The notes: a model not told the origin generated them from the letters alone. A stretch of DNA of 64,000 nucleotides from Clostridia bacterium (GCA_900769875.1 CAAGII010000036.1:27545-91544); one strand, 5' to 3'. Positions 26,834-35,259 are shown, counted from the first letter of the stretch. Translations and numbers: made by a program.

Positions 26834-26872
26834 CCCCTCTCACGCATACAACGAGCCTGAGAGGGGTGTTTT
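26834..26872 (+). terminator. Hairpin after the mis-match repair/tRNA operon that also covers the next RBS
   Basis: The stem CCCCTCTCA (26834-26842)/TGAGAGGGG (26858-26866) is followed by TGTTTTG. It is a moderate intrinsic terminator. The right arm (GAGAGGGG) is also the only ribosome-binding-site-like sequence before ATG 26875. Confidence 0.6.
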
Positions 26873-26874
26873 GT

Positions 26875-27534
26875 ATGGAACAAAGAAACGGCGTGACCCG
26901 CAGCGGCGGCTGTGTAATCCGGGAAAAGTCGGGCTTGCGCACGGCGGAGCCATCCCGGCCATCTGGCAGACCGGCGCAGGGGCAGCGGCTGATGCGCAAC
27001 ATTCTGGTCGCCTCTGCGCTGGTTTTGTGCGCAGTATCGCTTCGCGCGGGCGGCGCATGGACGCTGCCCACCGACGCAGTGCTGACCGCAGCCGCCGGTG
27101 ATACGCTGCTCAACGACCGTCTGGGCAGGCTCTCCTTTGTATCGGCGGTTTTCCCGCGCGCGACGCTTGTCTTTGGCGAGAGCGGCTCGGGCACGATTGC
27201 GATGCCGGTCATGAGCGCGTCGCTTTCGCACACCTGGACGGCCGACGAGCCCTACATCACATGGCAGGCGGGAGAAAACGGCGTTTATGCCTGCATGGAG
27301 GGCGAGATTCGTGGCGTGTACCACGGCAATGGTGAGGAGCTGCTCGTACGTCTGGGCGCGCCGGACGGACTTGTGTGCGTGTACGGCAATCTTGCCGAGG
27401 CGTATGTGCAGCCCGGCGATGCGGTGCGCTCCGGCGATCTCATCGGCCGTCTTGCGGACAGCGGCAGCCTATCCTTTGAGGTGATGCAGGACGGGTACAG
27501 CATGAACCCCGCCAGCCTGCTGCCGGGCGTATGA
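26875..27534 (+). CDS. SpoIVFA-like protein with degenerate M23/LytM domain
   Basis: About 219 aa. A basic cytoplasmic N-terminus is followed by one membrane span (about residues 40-58, MRNILVASALVLCAVSL). A C-terminal LytM/M23 beta fold (GENGVYACMEGEIRGVYHG, YGNLAEAYVQPGDAVRSGDLIG, LSFEVMQDG) lacks the zinc His residues. This is the architecture of SpoIVFA, the membrane partner that holds the SpoIVFB protease in check during sporulation. The next gene is a SpoIVFB-type protease overlapping this stop. ATG 26875 is used; ATG 26992 just before the span is an alternative. Confidence 0.75.
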   Translation: MEQRNGVTRSGGCVIREKSGLRTAEPSRPSGRPAQGQRLMRNILVASALVLCAVSLRAGGAWTLPTDAVLTAAAGDTLLNDRLGRLSFVSAVFPRATLVFGESGSGTIAMPVMSASLSHTWTADEPYITWQAGENGVYACMEGEIRGVYHGNGEELLVRLGAPDGLVCVYGNLAEAYVQPGDAVRSGDLIGRLADSGSLSFEVMQDGYSMNPASLLPGV

Positions 27535-28448
27535 TGAGGCGCAGGCTGTGCAGCATCGGCGGCATGGAAATCTGGCTGCATCCGGCGCTGCTTCTGTTTC
27601 TTGCCTATATGGCGCTTTCCGGCTATGGTCAGCTGTGCGTGGTGGGTATGCTGTCCATCCTTGCGCATGAGATGAGCCATGGCTTTGCGGCGCTCCTGTG
27701 CCGCGCGGTGCCGCAGGCGATTGAGCTGACGCCGCTGGGCTGCGTTCTGCGGATGGAGGACGAAAGCCGTCTGCCGCCTTTCAGGCGACTGATCATCATC
27801 CTTGCCGGACCCTGCTGCACGGCGCTCTTGTGCATCCTCAGCCTTGCGCTGACAGAGCGCGGCGCTCTGGCGGCTGATATGGGACGCATGTGCTTTGCGT
27901 GCAACGCGGCGATTCTGCTGGTTAACCTGCTTCCGGCTCTGCCGCTGGACGGCGGCAGGCTGCTGTCGCTGCTGCTGGGGCAATTCTTGACGCCTGAGCG
28001 GGTCCGCCAGACGATGCGCATGCTGGGCGTAGGCCTTGGCGTCATGATGATTGCGGGCAATGTGGCGCTGTGCCTGTGGGGTGGCGGCGTGAACCTGTCG
28101 CTGGGACTTGCGGGCTGCTTTCTGATCTATGCCGCTTCTGTGGCGGCCACCTCCGCCGCCATGCAGGAATTACAGCAGCTGATGGCACGCAAGACACGGC
28201 TGGAAACGCGCGGCAGTCTACGAGGAGCGCTTGTGGCGGTGATGGGCACGTCAACGCTCCGTCAGGCGGTGCGCGAGCTTCATCCCGCGCGGTACACCCA
28301 GCTGATGATTGTGGAGCGCGGTACCATGCGCGTGCTGGGCACAGTGGGCGAGGATGCGCTGATCGCAGCCTACCTGGAAGCGCCGCACGCGCCCTGCAGC
28401 ACGCTGATTTTGACCGAAAGAGCGGCTTCATGTGAAAAAGATGCTTGA
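27531..28448 (+). CDS. spoIVFB: SpoIVFB-like site-2 (M50) intramembrane metalloprotease
   Basis: A 305-aa polytopic membrane protease. HEMSH at residues 46-50 is the HExxH zinc motif, and NLLPALPLDGG at 132-142 carries the third zinc ligand Asp140. The C-terminal 80 residues resemble a single CBS-like domain, as in SpoIVFB. SpoIVFB cleaves pro-sigma-K in the mother cell. The start overlaps the SpoIVFA-like stop (ATGATG), so the pair is coupled. Related M50 proteins with other substrates exist, but the partner gene supports the sporulation assignment. Confidence 0.85.
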   Translation: MMRRRLCSIGGMEIWLHPALLLFLAYMALSGYGQLCVVGMLSILAHEMSHGFAALLCRAVPQAIELTPLGCVLRMEDESRLPPFRRLIIILAGPCCTALLCILSLALTERGALAADMGRMCFACNAAILLVNLLPALPLDGGRLLSLLLGQFLTPERVRQTMRMLGVGLGVMMIAGNVALCLWGGGVNLSLGLAGCFLIYAASVAATSAAMQELQQLMARKTRLETRGSLRGALVAVMGTSTLRQAVRELHPARYTQLMIVERGTMRVLGTVGEDALIAAYLEAPHAPCSTLILTERAASCEKDA

Positions 28449-28484
28449 CATAGAAGTTAGAATATACTATCATGAGTTAGAATA
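28445..28484 (+). promoter_or_regulatory. feo promoter with paired direct repeats (candidate metal-repressor operator)
   Basis: TTGACA (28445-28450) and TATCAT (28468-28473) have 17-base spacing. Two exact copies of AGTTAGAATA lie at 28455-28464 and 28475-28484, exactly 20 bp apart. The first lies between the promoter boxes and the second just after the -10. This placement suits repression, most likely by a DtxR- or Fur-type iron regulator (inference from the downstream feo genes). Confidence 0.6.
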
Positions 28485-28510
28485 AAACAACTCACAGGAG
28501 GAATTGCAGC

Positions 28511-28759
28511 ATGAAGCATTCGGCACACACTCTGTCCGACCTTGCGCCGGGAGAAAGCGGCGTGGTGGACGCCATTGGCGGCGAGGGCGCGCTGCATCGT
28601 CATCTGCTGGATATGGGGCTGACTCCCGGCGTGCGGGTGACGCTTGTGAAAACCGCGCCGATGGGTGATCCGCTGGAGGTACGCCTGCGCGGCTATTCGC
28701 TGACGCTCCGCCGGGCGGACGCTGCCACCATCACCCTGCGTCAGGAGGCGGATGTGTGA
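28511..28759 (+). CDS. feoA: Ferrous iron transport protein FeoA
   Basis: An 82-aa cytosolic SH3-like protein with the family blocks LSDLAPGESGVV, HLLDMGLTPGVRV and PLEVRLRGYSLTLR. FeoA supports FeoB-dependent Fe(II) uptake. CAGGAGGAATTG precedes the ATG. The promoter directly upstream carries a pair of direct repeats, probably an iron-response operator. The stop overlaps the feoB start (TGATG). Confidence 0.93.
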   Translation: MKHSAHTLSDLAPGESGVVDAIGGEGALHRHLLDMGLTPGVRVTLVKTAPMGDPLEVRLRGYSLTLRRADAATITLRQEADV

Positions 28760-30861
28760 TGAAGCAATACACCTTTGCCCTGTGCGGCAACCAGAACAGC
28801 GGAAAAACGACGCTGTTCAACGTGCTCACGGGCTCCAATCAGCATGTGGGCAACTGGCCGGGCGTGACGGTGGAGCAAAAGACCGGCATTCTGCTGCATC
28901 ACCATCATGGTGAAGACGCGCACTTTGGCCGTCCGTTTCTGGGCGGCAGGCGGCGCGAGGGCGAGGAAAGCAATCAGGATGTGAAGATTGTCGATCTTCC
29001 CGGCATCTACTCGCTCAGCCCCTTCAGCATGGAGGAGATTGTCAGCCGCAATTTCATCACGCTGGAGAAGCCCGATCTGGTCATCAACATCGTCGATGCG
29101 ACGAATCTGGAGCGCAACCTGTACCTGACGCTGCAGCTGATCCAGCTGGGTACGCCGATGGTGGTGGCGCTCAATATGATGGACGAGGTGCGCGCGCACG
29201 GCGATGTGATCCGCACCGAGGTGCTCAGTCAGGCGCTGGGCGTGCCGGTGGTGGCCATCTGCGCGCGCAAGGGCGAGGGCATTGACGAGCTTGTGCGGCT
29301 GTCCATGCAGCAGGCGGAGCAGCATATCGTGCCGCCGAGGCTGGATATCTGCGGCGGCGCGTGCCACAAGGCGCTGCATGCCATCACCCATCTGGTGGAG
29401 GCGAAGGCCCAGCGTGCCGGGCTGAGCCCGCGCTATGCCGCCACGAAGCTGCTGGAGGGCGACGAGCCGATGCAGGAGCTGCTCGGTTTGACCGAGGATG
29501 AGAACAGCGTGATCGACACGCTGCTCACGCAGATGGAGAAATCCTGCGGTATGGAGCGCGCCGCCGTGATGGCGGATCTCCGCTACACATGGATCGAGAA
29601 CCTTCTGAAGCGGGCGGTCATCCGCCACGCGGGCGATTCGGACCGGCCCACGCTCAGCGACAGGATTGATCGCGTTATGACGCATCCGGTGCTTGCGATC
29701 CCCATGTTTCTTGCGGCGATGCTGTCAGTGTTCTGGATCACCTTCGGCCCCATCGGCACATGGATTGCAGACGGCTTTTCCGCGCTGGTGGACATGGGCA
29801 TCGAGGCTGTCGGTGCATGGCTTGAGGGAGCGCGGGTCGCGCAATGGATGCAGCAGCTGCTTGTGGACGGTGTGCTCAGCGGCGTCGGCGCCGTACTGTC
29901 CTTCCTGCCGACGATTGTGCTCCTGTTCCTGTGCCTGTCGATTCTGGAGGACAGCGGCTACATGGCGCGCGCGGCATTCCTGATGGATAAGCCGCTGCGC
30001 AAACTCGGACTTAACGGACGCAGCTTCATTCCGATGATGATGGGCTTTGGCTGCACGGTACCCGCGGTCATGGCCGCGCGCTCCATGAGCGGCAGACGTG
30101 ACCGGCGCTATACCATCCTGCTGACTCCATTCATGAGCTGCGGCGCGAAGGTGCCTGTTTACGCGCTCTTTGCCACGGCGTTCTTCCATGACCAGCGTCT
30201 GCTTGTGATGACCTGCATGTATCTTATGGGCATTGTGGTGGCGATCGGCGCGGGACTTGTGCTGCGGCGCGTGCTTTTCCACGGCGACGCAGCGCCCTTC
30301 ATCATGGAGCTGCCCGCCTATCGCCTACCCACGCCGCGCAATGTGCTGCGTAATATGTGGGACAAGGCGAGTGATTTTGTCAAGCGTGCCTTCTCTGTCA
30401 TCTTTGTGGCTACGGTGATCGTGTGGTTTCTACAGTCCTTCACACCGCGCATGGAAATGACTGCCGACGTGCACAGCAGCATGCTGGGCATCCTTGCGGG
30501 CTGGATCGCGCCACTGTTCGCGCCGCTGGGCTTTGGCTCGGTGGAGGCGTCTACCGCGATTATCACCGGATTGATGGCGAAGGAGAGCGTCATTTCCACG
30601 CTGGCTGTGCTGACGGGCGCGCCGCTCAACTCGGAGGCTATGTTGCTTGCGCTGCGGTCTGTTTTCCCGGGGATTGCCTCGGTCGCGGCGTTCCTGACCT
30701 TTGTGCTGCTCTACACGCCGTGTGTGGCTGCGCTGGCGGCAATGCGCCGCGAGCTGGAAAGCACGCGCTGGGCGGTGTGCGCAGCCATTGGTCAATGCTG
30801 CGTGGCATGGGGCGTAGCGTTTGTGGTGTACCGGCTGTTCCTTCTTCTGGGGGTGGCGTAA
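28759..30861 (+). CDS. feoB: Ferrous iron transport protein FeoB
   Basis: About 700 aa. The N-terminal G domain has GNQNSGKTTLF, DLPGIYSL and NMMD. A helical GDI-like region follows, then the membrane channel with Gate motifs (MGFGCTVPAVMAARS). A His-rich insertion (HHHH at residues 47-50, then a charged stretch to about 74) lies between the G2 region and the G3 motif and is longer than usual. It imports Fe(II) across the membrane. ATG 28759 overlaps the feoA stop; GTG 28756 is also possible. The next gene overlaps its stop. Confidence 0.96.
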   Translation: MKQYTFALCGNQNSGKTTLFNVLTGSNQHVGNWPGVTVEQKTGILLHHHHGEDAHFGRPFLGGRRREGEESNQDVKIVDLPGIYSLSPFSMEEIVSRNFITLEKPDLVINIVDATNLERNLYLTLQLIQLGTPMVVALNMMDEVRAHGDVIRTEVLSQALGVPVVAICARKGEGIDELVRLSMQQAEQHIVPPRLDICGGACHKALHAITHLVEAKAQRAGLSPRYAATKLLEGDEPMQELLGLTEDENSVIDTLLTQMEKSCGMERAAVMADLRYTWIENLLKRAVIRHAGDSDRPTLSDRIDRVMTHPVLAIPMFLAAMLSVFWITFGPIGTWIADGFSALVDMGIEAVGAWLEGARVAQWMQQLLVDGVLSGVGAVLSFLPTIVLLFLCLSILEDSGYMARAAFLMDKPLRKLGLNGRSFIPMMMGFGCTVPAVMAARSMSGRRDRRYTILLTPFMSCGAKVPVYALFATAFFHDQRLLVMTCMYLMGIVVAIGAGLVLRRVLFHGDAAPFIMELPAYRLPTPRNVLRNMWDKASDFVKRAFSVIFVATVIVWFLQSFTPRMEMTADVHSSMLGILAGWIAPLFAPLGFGSVEASTAIITGLMAKESVISTLAVLTGAPLNSEAMLLALRSVFPGIASVAAFLTFVLLYTPCVAALAAMRRELESTRWAVCAAIGQCCVAWGVAFVVYRLFLLLGVA

Positions 30862-31001
30862 TGCTGTTGACGGTGATTCTTGTCGTGCTGCTGATTGCCT
30901 GGGGGCTGCTTGCCCTCCGCAGCGTCAGGCGCGGAAAGGGCTGCGGATGCGGCTGCTCTGGCTGCTCGCACGCTGCTCAGTGCAGAAAAAAGGCGTCCTG
31001 A
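30861..31001 (+). CDS. FeoB-associated Cys-rich membrane microprotein
   Basis: A 46-aa protein with one membrane span at about residues 2-20 (LLTVILVVLLIAWGLLALR), then a basic, Cys-rich cytoplasmic tail (GKGCGCGCSGC plus a later Cys). It matches the FeoB-associated Cys-rich protein family, thought to assist FeoB or handle iron. ATG 30861 overlaps the feoB stop (TAATG), and the position as third gene of the feo operon fits. An apparent longer frame upstream is just feoB read in another frame. A terminator follows. Confidence 0.85.
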   Translation: MLLTVILVVLLIAWGLLALRSVRRGKGCGCGCSGCSHAAQCRKKAS

Positions 31002-31008
31002 GACCATC

Positions 31009-31047
31009 ACGCCGCTGGGGTGCATGCTCCCGCGGCGTTTTGCTTTC
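31009..31047 (+). terminator. Terminator of the feo operon
   Basis: The arms ACGCCGC (31009-31015) and GCGGCGT (31032-31038), extended by G/C pairs around one bulge, are followed by TTTTGCTTT. Confidence 0.75.
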
Positions 31048-31052
31048 CTGTC

Positions 31053-31081
31053 TTGCAGGGGCTGGCACGCTGTGATATAAT
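31053..31081 (+). promoter_or_regulatory. Sigma-A promoter of yifB
   Basis: TTGCAG (31053-31058) and a perfect TATAAT (31076-31081) are 17 bases apart, directly after the feo terminator. Confidence 0.7.
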
Positions 31082-31118
31082 GAATGAAAGTATTCAGCGT
31101 ATCAAAGGGGGTGGCGTC

Positions 31119-32654
31119 ATGCTTGCCCGCACACTGGCCTATGGTCTGAGCGGCGTGGAGGGCTTTGCGGTTCATGTGGAGGTCTATGCCGCGACAGGCA
31201 TGCCGGCGCTTGAAATCATCGGACTGCCGGACGCTTCGGTCAAGGAGAGCCGCGACCGCGTAAGCGCCGCCATTGTCAACAGCGGATTTGCCATGCCCAT
31301 TGCCCGGCTTGTGGTCAACCTTGCTCCGGCTGACACGAAGAAGGAAGGCCCGGCCTTTGATCTGCCCATCGCCGTCTGTATCCTGATGGCGACGGGGCAG
31401 CTTCCGCCGCGCGATCTTTCGGGAACTGTGCTCATGGGCGAGCTGTCCCTTGACGGCGCGCTCCAGCCCATCCGCGGCGCGCTGCCAATGGTCATCAGCG
31501 CGCATGCGTCCGGCATTGACGATGTGATCCTGCCCGCAGACAACGCGGCAGAAACCGTGTGCATTCAGGGGGTAAGCGTGCATCCCGCGCACAGCCTGCG
31601 CGAGGTGGCGCAGCATCTTATGGGGCGCGAGCCCATTCCCGCACAGGCACAGCGCTCTTATCAGGAGCTGCTGAACGAGAGCGCGCTTGCGGCTGCCGAC
31701 TTTTCCCAGGTGCAGGGACAGGTGGGCGCCAAGCGCGCGCTCGAGGTGGCGGCGGCAGGCGGACATAACCTGCTGATGGTGGGGGTGCCTGGCTCCGGCA
31801 AAACGATGCTGGCGCGGTGTCTGCCGGGCATTCTGCCGCCCATGACCTTCGAGGAGGCGCTGGAAACCACGCGCATTCATTCCGTGGCGGGCAAGCTCCC
31901 GGCGGGAAGCGGACTGATGGTGTCCCGCCCCTTTGTCACGCCGCATCACAGCGCGTCCATGGCTTCGCTCATCGGCGGCGGCGCGGGCGCGATGCCGGGC
32001 GCTGTCAGCTTTGCCAACGCGGGCATCCTCTTTCTGGACGAACTGCCGGAGTTCAGCCGTCCGGCGCTGGAGGCGCTTCGTCAGCCGCTGGAGGATGGGT
32101 TTGTTTCGGTCAGCCGCGTCAGACATCAGGCCAGCTACCGTTCCCAGTTCATGCTGGTAGCCAGCATGAATCCCTGCCCATGCGGCTACTACGGCAGCAA
32201 GATCCGCCAGTGCAGGTGCGGTCAGCATGAGATCCGCCGCTATCTTGACCGTGTATCCGGCCCGCTGCTGGATCGCATTGATATCCAGATCGAGGTGGAC
32301 GCTGTGCCCGTGCGGGAGATCAACACAGGCAAGCCCGGCGAACCGTCCTGCGAGGTGCGCAAGCGTGTGACGCGGGCGCGCGCCCTGCAGCAGGCGCGCT
32401 ACGCTGGTGAGGGTGTGTTCTGCAACGCGCAGCTGACCACGAACCTGCAGAAGCGCTACTGCCAGCTGGGCGAGGAGGCGACGCGTCTTCTGCATATGAC
32501 CGTGGAGCGCATGGGCATGAGCATGCGCGCCTACAGCCGTGTGCTGAAGGTGGCGCGTACCATTGCCGATCTGGCAGGGGAGGAGCAGATCCGTGCCGAG
32601 CATGTGGCGGAGGCAATCCAGTACCGCGAGCTGGACGGCAAGTACTGGCGCTGA
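31119..32654 (+). CDS. YifB family Mg-chelatase-like AAA ATPase (ComM)
   Basis: A 511-aa protein. The N-terminal Lon-S5-like ChlI domain (LARTLAYGLSGVEGFAVHVEV, GLPDASVKESRDRV) is followed by an AAA+ module with Walker A GVPGSGKTM and Walker B ILFLDELPEF. The C-terminal Mg_chelatase_C region (CPCGYYGSK, YLDRVSGPLLDRIDI) is present. The homologue ComM is a hexameric helicase promoting branch migration during natural transformation. ATG 31119 is chosen for the AAAGGGGGTGG ribosome-binding site; earlier in-frame ATGs add residues not typical of the family. Confidence 0.95.
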   Translation: MLARTLAYGLSGVEGFAVHVEVYAATGMPALEIIGLPDASVKESRDRVSAAIVNSGFAMPIARLVVNLAPADTKKEGPAFDLPIAVCILMATGQLPPRDLSGTVLMGELSLDGALQPIRGALPMVISAHASGIDDVILPADNAAETVCIQGVSVHPAHSLREVAQHLMGREPIPAQAQRSYQELLNESALAAADFSQVQGQVGAKRALEVAAAGGHNLLMVGVPGSGKTMLARCLPGILPPMTFEEALETTRIHSVAGKLPAGSGLMVSRPFVTPHHSASMASLIGGGAGAMPGAVSFANAGILFLDELPEFSRPALEALRQPLEDGFVSVSRVRHQASYRSQFMLVASMNPCPCGYYGSKIRQCRCGQHEIRRYLDRVSGPLLDRIDIQIEVDAVPVREINTGKPGEPSCEVRKRVTRARALQQARYAGEGVFCNAQLTTNLQKRYCQLGEEATRLLHMTVERMGMSMRAYSRVLKVARTIADLAGEEQIRAEHVAEAIQYRELDGKYWR

Positions 32655-32702
32655 CGAGGATGAAGGATCGTTGCCCATTTGCCGTGTTTTGGTCAAAGTG
32701 CC

Positions 32703-32731
32703 TTGACGCGCCATGGAAAACCACCTATAAT
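32703..32731 (+). promoter_or_regulatory. Sigma-A promoter of glf-glycosyltransferase operon
   Basis: TTGACG (32703-32708) and TATAAT (32726-32731) have 17-base spacing. The leader to the glf start is about 65 bases. Confidence 0.7.
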
Positions 32732-32802
32732 GATGCCAACACACAGCTGCTTTGGCGCCATCGGCGCGGGGGCTCACGCTGGCCACAGAGGAGGAGGCAC
32801 GG

Positions 32803-33930
32803 ATGTACGATTTTCTGGTAGTCGGCGCGGGTCTGTTTGGCGCGGTCTTCGCGCAGCAGGCGACGGCGGCCGGCAAGCGCGTGCTGGTGATCGACAGGCG
32901 CAGCCATATTGCCGGCAACTGCTACACCGAAAAGGTGGATGGCATTGATGTTCACCGCTATGGCGCGCATATCTTCCACACCAACAACGAAGAGGTCTGG
33001 CGGTATATCACCCGCTTTGCCGAGTTCAACCGCTTTACGAACAGCCCGGTGGCCAATTATCACGGAAAGCTCTATTCGCTGCCCTTCAATATGAACACCT
33101 TCCACCAGATGTGGGGCGTGATCACGCCCGAGGAGGCTCGCGCGAAGATTGAGCAGCAGAGGCGTGAAGCCGCGATTACCGAGCCACGCAATCTGGAGGA
33201 GCAGGCGATCGCGCTGGTCGGGCGCGACATCTACGAAACGCTTGTGAAGGACTATACGGAGAAGCAGTGGGGCCGTCCGTGCAGCGAGCTGCCCGCGTTC
33301 ATCATTCGCCGCCTTCCCGTCAGGCTAACCTTTGACAACAACTATTTCAACGCGCGCTATCAGGGCATCCCGGTGGACGGATACACCGCCATGGTGGAGA
33401 AGCTGCTGCAGGGCGCTCAGGTGCGCCTTGGGGTCGATTATCTGGCGGACAAGCCTTCGCTGGACGCGATGGCGCGGCATGTGGTCTATACCGGCGCGCT
33501 GGACGCGTACTTTGGCAACTGCCTGGGCCCGCTTGCCTACCGCTCCGTGCGCTTTGAGACGGAAAAGCTGCCGGTGGAGAACTATCAGGGCAACGCGGTC
33601 ATCAACTATACCGACCGGGAAACGCCTTATACCCGCATCATTGAGCACAAGTGGTTCACCTTCGGGCAGGATGCGAAGGGCAACACGCTGCCCACCACGG
33701 TGATCAGCCGCGAATACAGCACCGAATGGCATCCCGGCGTGGAGCCCTACTATCCCGTGAACGACGAGGTGAACGGTGCGCTATGCAGGCGCTATCAGGA
33801 GCTGGCTTCCCGGGAAGAGCATGTGACCTTCGGTGGCAGGTTGGGCGCATACAGGTACTATGACATGGACGCGGTGATTGCCGAGGCGCTTGCGTGCGCT
33901 GCCCGGCTGCTGCAGACAAGCAATACATAA
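32803..33930 (+). CDS. glf: UDP-galactopyranose mutase
   Basis: A 375-aa flavoenzyme. The N-terminal FAD-binding motif is VVGAGLFGAVFAQ, followed by GNCYTEKVDGIDVHRYGAHIFHTNN, which is diagnostic of the family. YTEKQWG and NYTDRETPYTRIIEHK lie further along. It interconverts UDP-galactopyranose and UDP-galactofuranose, the donor for Galf-containing surface glycans. ATG 32803 follows GAGGAGGCACGG. It is co-transcribed with a family 2 glycosyltransferase 12 bases downstream. Confidence 0.96.
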   Translation: MYDFLVVGAGLFGAVFAQQATAAGKRVLVIDRRSHIAGNCYTEKVDGIDVHRYGAHIFHTNNEEVWRYITRFAEFNRFTNSPVANYHGKLYSLPFNMNTFHQMWGVITPEEARAKIEQQRREAAITEPRNLEEQAIALVGRDIYETLVKDYTEKQWGRPCSELPAFIIRRLPVRLTFDNNYFNARYQGIPVDGYTAMVEKLLQGAQVRLGVDYLADKPSLDAMARHVVYTGALDAYFGNCLGPLAYRSVRFETEKLPVENYQGNAVINYTDRETPYTRIIEHKWFTFGQDAKGNTLPTTVISREYSTEWHPGVEPYYPVNDEVNGALCRRYQELASREEHVTFGGRLGAYRYYDMDAVIAEALACAARLLQTSNT

Positions 33931-33942
33931 GGGGATACGCAT

Positions 33943-34959
33943 ATGAAGCTGCTTTCGGTGGTCATTCCTTCCTATAATTCAGCGGCGTATATGAGCCACT
34001 GCATTGATACGCTGCTTCCCGGCGGGGACGAGATGGAGATTCTTGTGGTGGACGACGGCTCGAAGGATGAAACGCTGGCCATCGCCAGGGCGTATGAGGA
34101 GAAGCATCCCGGCATTGTGCGCGCCATCCATCAGGAGAACGCGGGTCACGGCGGGGCGGTGACAACCGGCATCCGCAACGCGACGGGCTGCTATTTCAAG
34201 GTGGTGGATTCCGACGACTGGGTGGACAGCGATTCGCTGCTGCGTATCCTGAAGCTGCTCCGTTCCTTTGTGGAGACGAACGCCGGCGTGGATATGCTGG
34301 TGAGCAACTATGTGTATGACAAGGTTGGCGTGAAGAACAAGAAGGTCATGCGCTATACCAGCGCGCTGAAGCAGAATGAAATCCTTCGGTGGGAGCAGGT
34401 TGGCAGGATGCCCCTTGGCGTGTATATGCTGATGCATTCCGTCATCTATCGCACGGAGCTTTTGCAGGAGCATCACATCGAGCTGCCCACGCATTGCTTC
34501 TATGTGGACAACCTGTACATCTTCGAGCCGATGCAGTATGTGAAGAAGCTCTACTATGTCAATGAGGACTTCTACCATTACTTCATCGGACGCGACGACC
34601 AGTCGGTGCATGAGAGCGTGATGATGAAGCGCATCGACCAGCAGCTGCGCGTGAACCGGCTGATGGTGGACAAGGTGCGCCTTGAAAAGGTCGAGCCTGC
34701 CGAGGTGCGGGAGTACATGTATCACTATCTGGAGATCATCACCATGGTGTCCACGCTGCTTCTGCTCAAGATCAATACGCCCGAGGCAGAGGAAAAGCGC
34801 CGCAGCCTCTGGAGCGATATCGAAGAGAAGGATCCGTGGCTGTACAGGCGCCTGCGCAAGGGACTGATGGGCCATGTGGCCTTCCTGCCCGGAAAGCTGG
34901 GGCGCTGGGTGGCGCTGACCATCTACACGATTACCCAGAGAATCTACGGGTTCAACTGA
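33943..34959 (+). CDS. Family 2 glycosyltransferase
   Basis: A 338-aa GT-A fold enzyme. It starts LLSVVIPSYNSAAYMSHCI, with nucleotide-sugar motifs VVDDGSKDET and the metal-binding DXD-type VVDSDDWVDSDSLL at about residue 89. The C-terminal part is helical and basic and ends VALTIYTITQRIYGFN, so membrane association is likely. The acceptor is unknown. Its position after glf suggests it uses UDP-Galf or extends a Galf-containing glycan (inference). AAGGGGAT precedes the ATG, and a UUCG-loop terminator follows the stop. Confidence 0.92.
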   Translation: MKLLSVVIPSYNSAAYMSHCIDTLLPGGDEMEILVVDDGSKDETLAIARAYEEKHPGIVRAIHQENAGHGGAVTTGIRNATGCYFKVVDSDDWVDSDSLLRILKLLRSFVETNAGVDMLVSNYVYDKVGVKNKKVMRYTSALKQNEILRWEQVGRMPLGVYMLMHSVIYRTELLQEHHIELPTHCFYVDNLYIFEPMQYVKKLYYVNEDFYHYFIGRDDQSVHESVMMKRIDQQLRVNRLMVDKVRLEKVEPAEVREYMYHYLEIITMVSTLLLLKINTPEAEEKRRSLWSDIEEKDPWLYRRLRKGLMGHVAFLPGKLGRWVALTIYTITQRIYGFN

Positions 34960-34972
34960 TCCGCCCGTTCAG

Positions 34973-35000
34973 GCCAGGTTCTTCGGAATCTGGCTTTTTC
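34973..35000 (+). terminator. UUCG-tetraloop terminator
   Basis: The nine-base arms GCCAGGTTC (34973-34981) and GAATCTGGC (34986-34994, one G-U pair) enclose a TTCG tetraloop and are followed by TTTTT. Confidence 0.88.
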
Positions 35001-35050
35001 GATGCATAACAAAAAAACTTTCATTGTGTCAGCTCATGCTTGCATCGTTG

Positions 35051-35115
35051 CGAAAACGATTAAGAAGGCAAAAAAAGGAAACATCATGGACACATTATCC
35101 ATGAAAACGATTTAG
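35051..35115 (+). promoter_or_regulatory. Two LacI/CcpA-type operator candidates
   Basis: CGAAAACGATTAAG (35051-35064) and TGAAAACGATTTAG (35102-35115) are two near-copies 51 bp apart with the central CG typical of LacI-family operators. They match much of the CRE consensus (TGWAANCGNTNWCA) but differ at its end. They lie about 120 and 70 bases upstream of the predicted start of the membrane GH3 transcript, a position more usual for activation than for blockage. Confidence 0.55.
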
Positions 35116-35145
35116 AAAGGGCAATTTGATGGAGAAAAAAAGGTG

Positions 35146-35174
35146 TTGCAAATACAAAAAGTACATGTTATAAT
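35146..35174 (+). promoter_or_regulatory. Sigma-A promoter of the membrane GH3 gene
   Basis: TTGCAA (35146-35151) and a perfect TATAAT (35169-35174) have 17-base spacing. The leader to the ATG is about 165 bases. Confidence 0.75.
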
Positions 35175-35214
35175 CAATCCGTCAACGAAACTGGAAATTC
35201 TTCACTCTGCACCG

Positions 35215-35259
35215 CCCGCATCAACCACTGCCAACGCCCTGGGTATGCGGGAGTTTTTT
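35215..35259 (+). terminator. Attenuator-like hairpin in the GH3 leader
   Basis: CCCGCAT (35215-35221) pairs with ATGCGGG (35245-35251), followed by AG and six T. It lies between the promoter and the start codon, so it could prematurely end transcription. The 23-base loop could pair elsewhere, and a second hairpin (GCGGC 35289-35293/GCCGC 35308-35312) follows. Confidence 0.5.
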
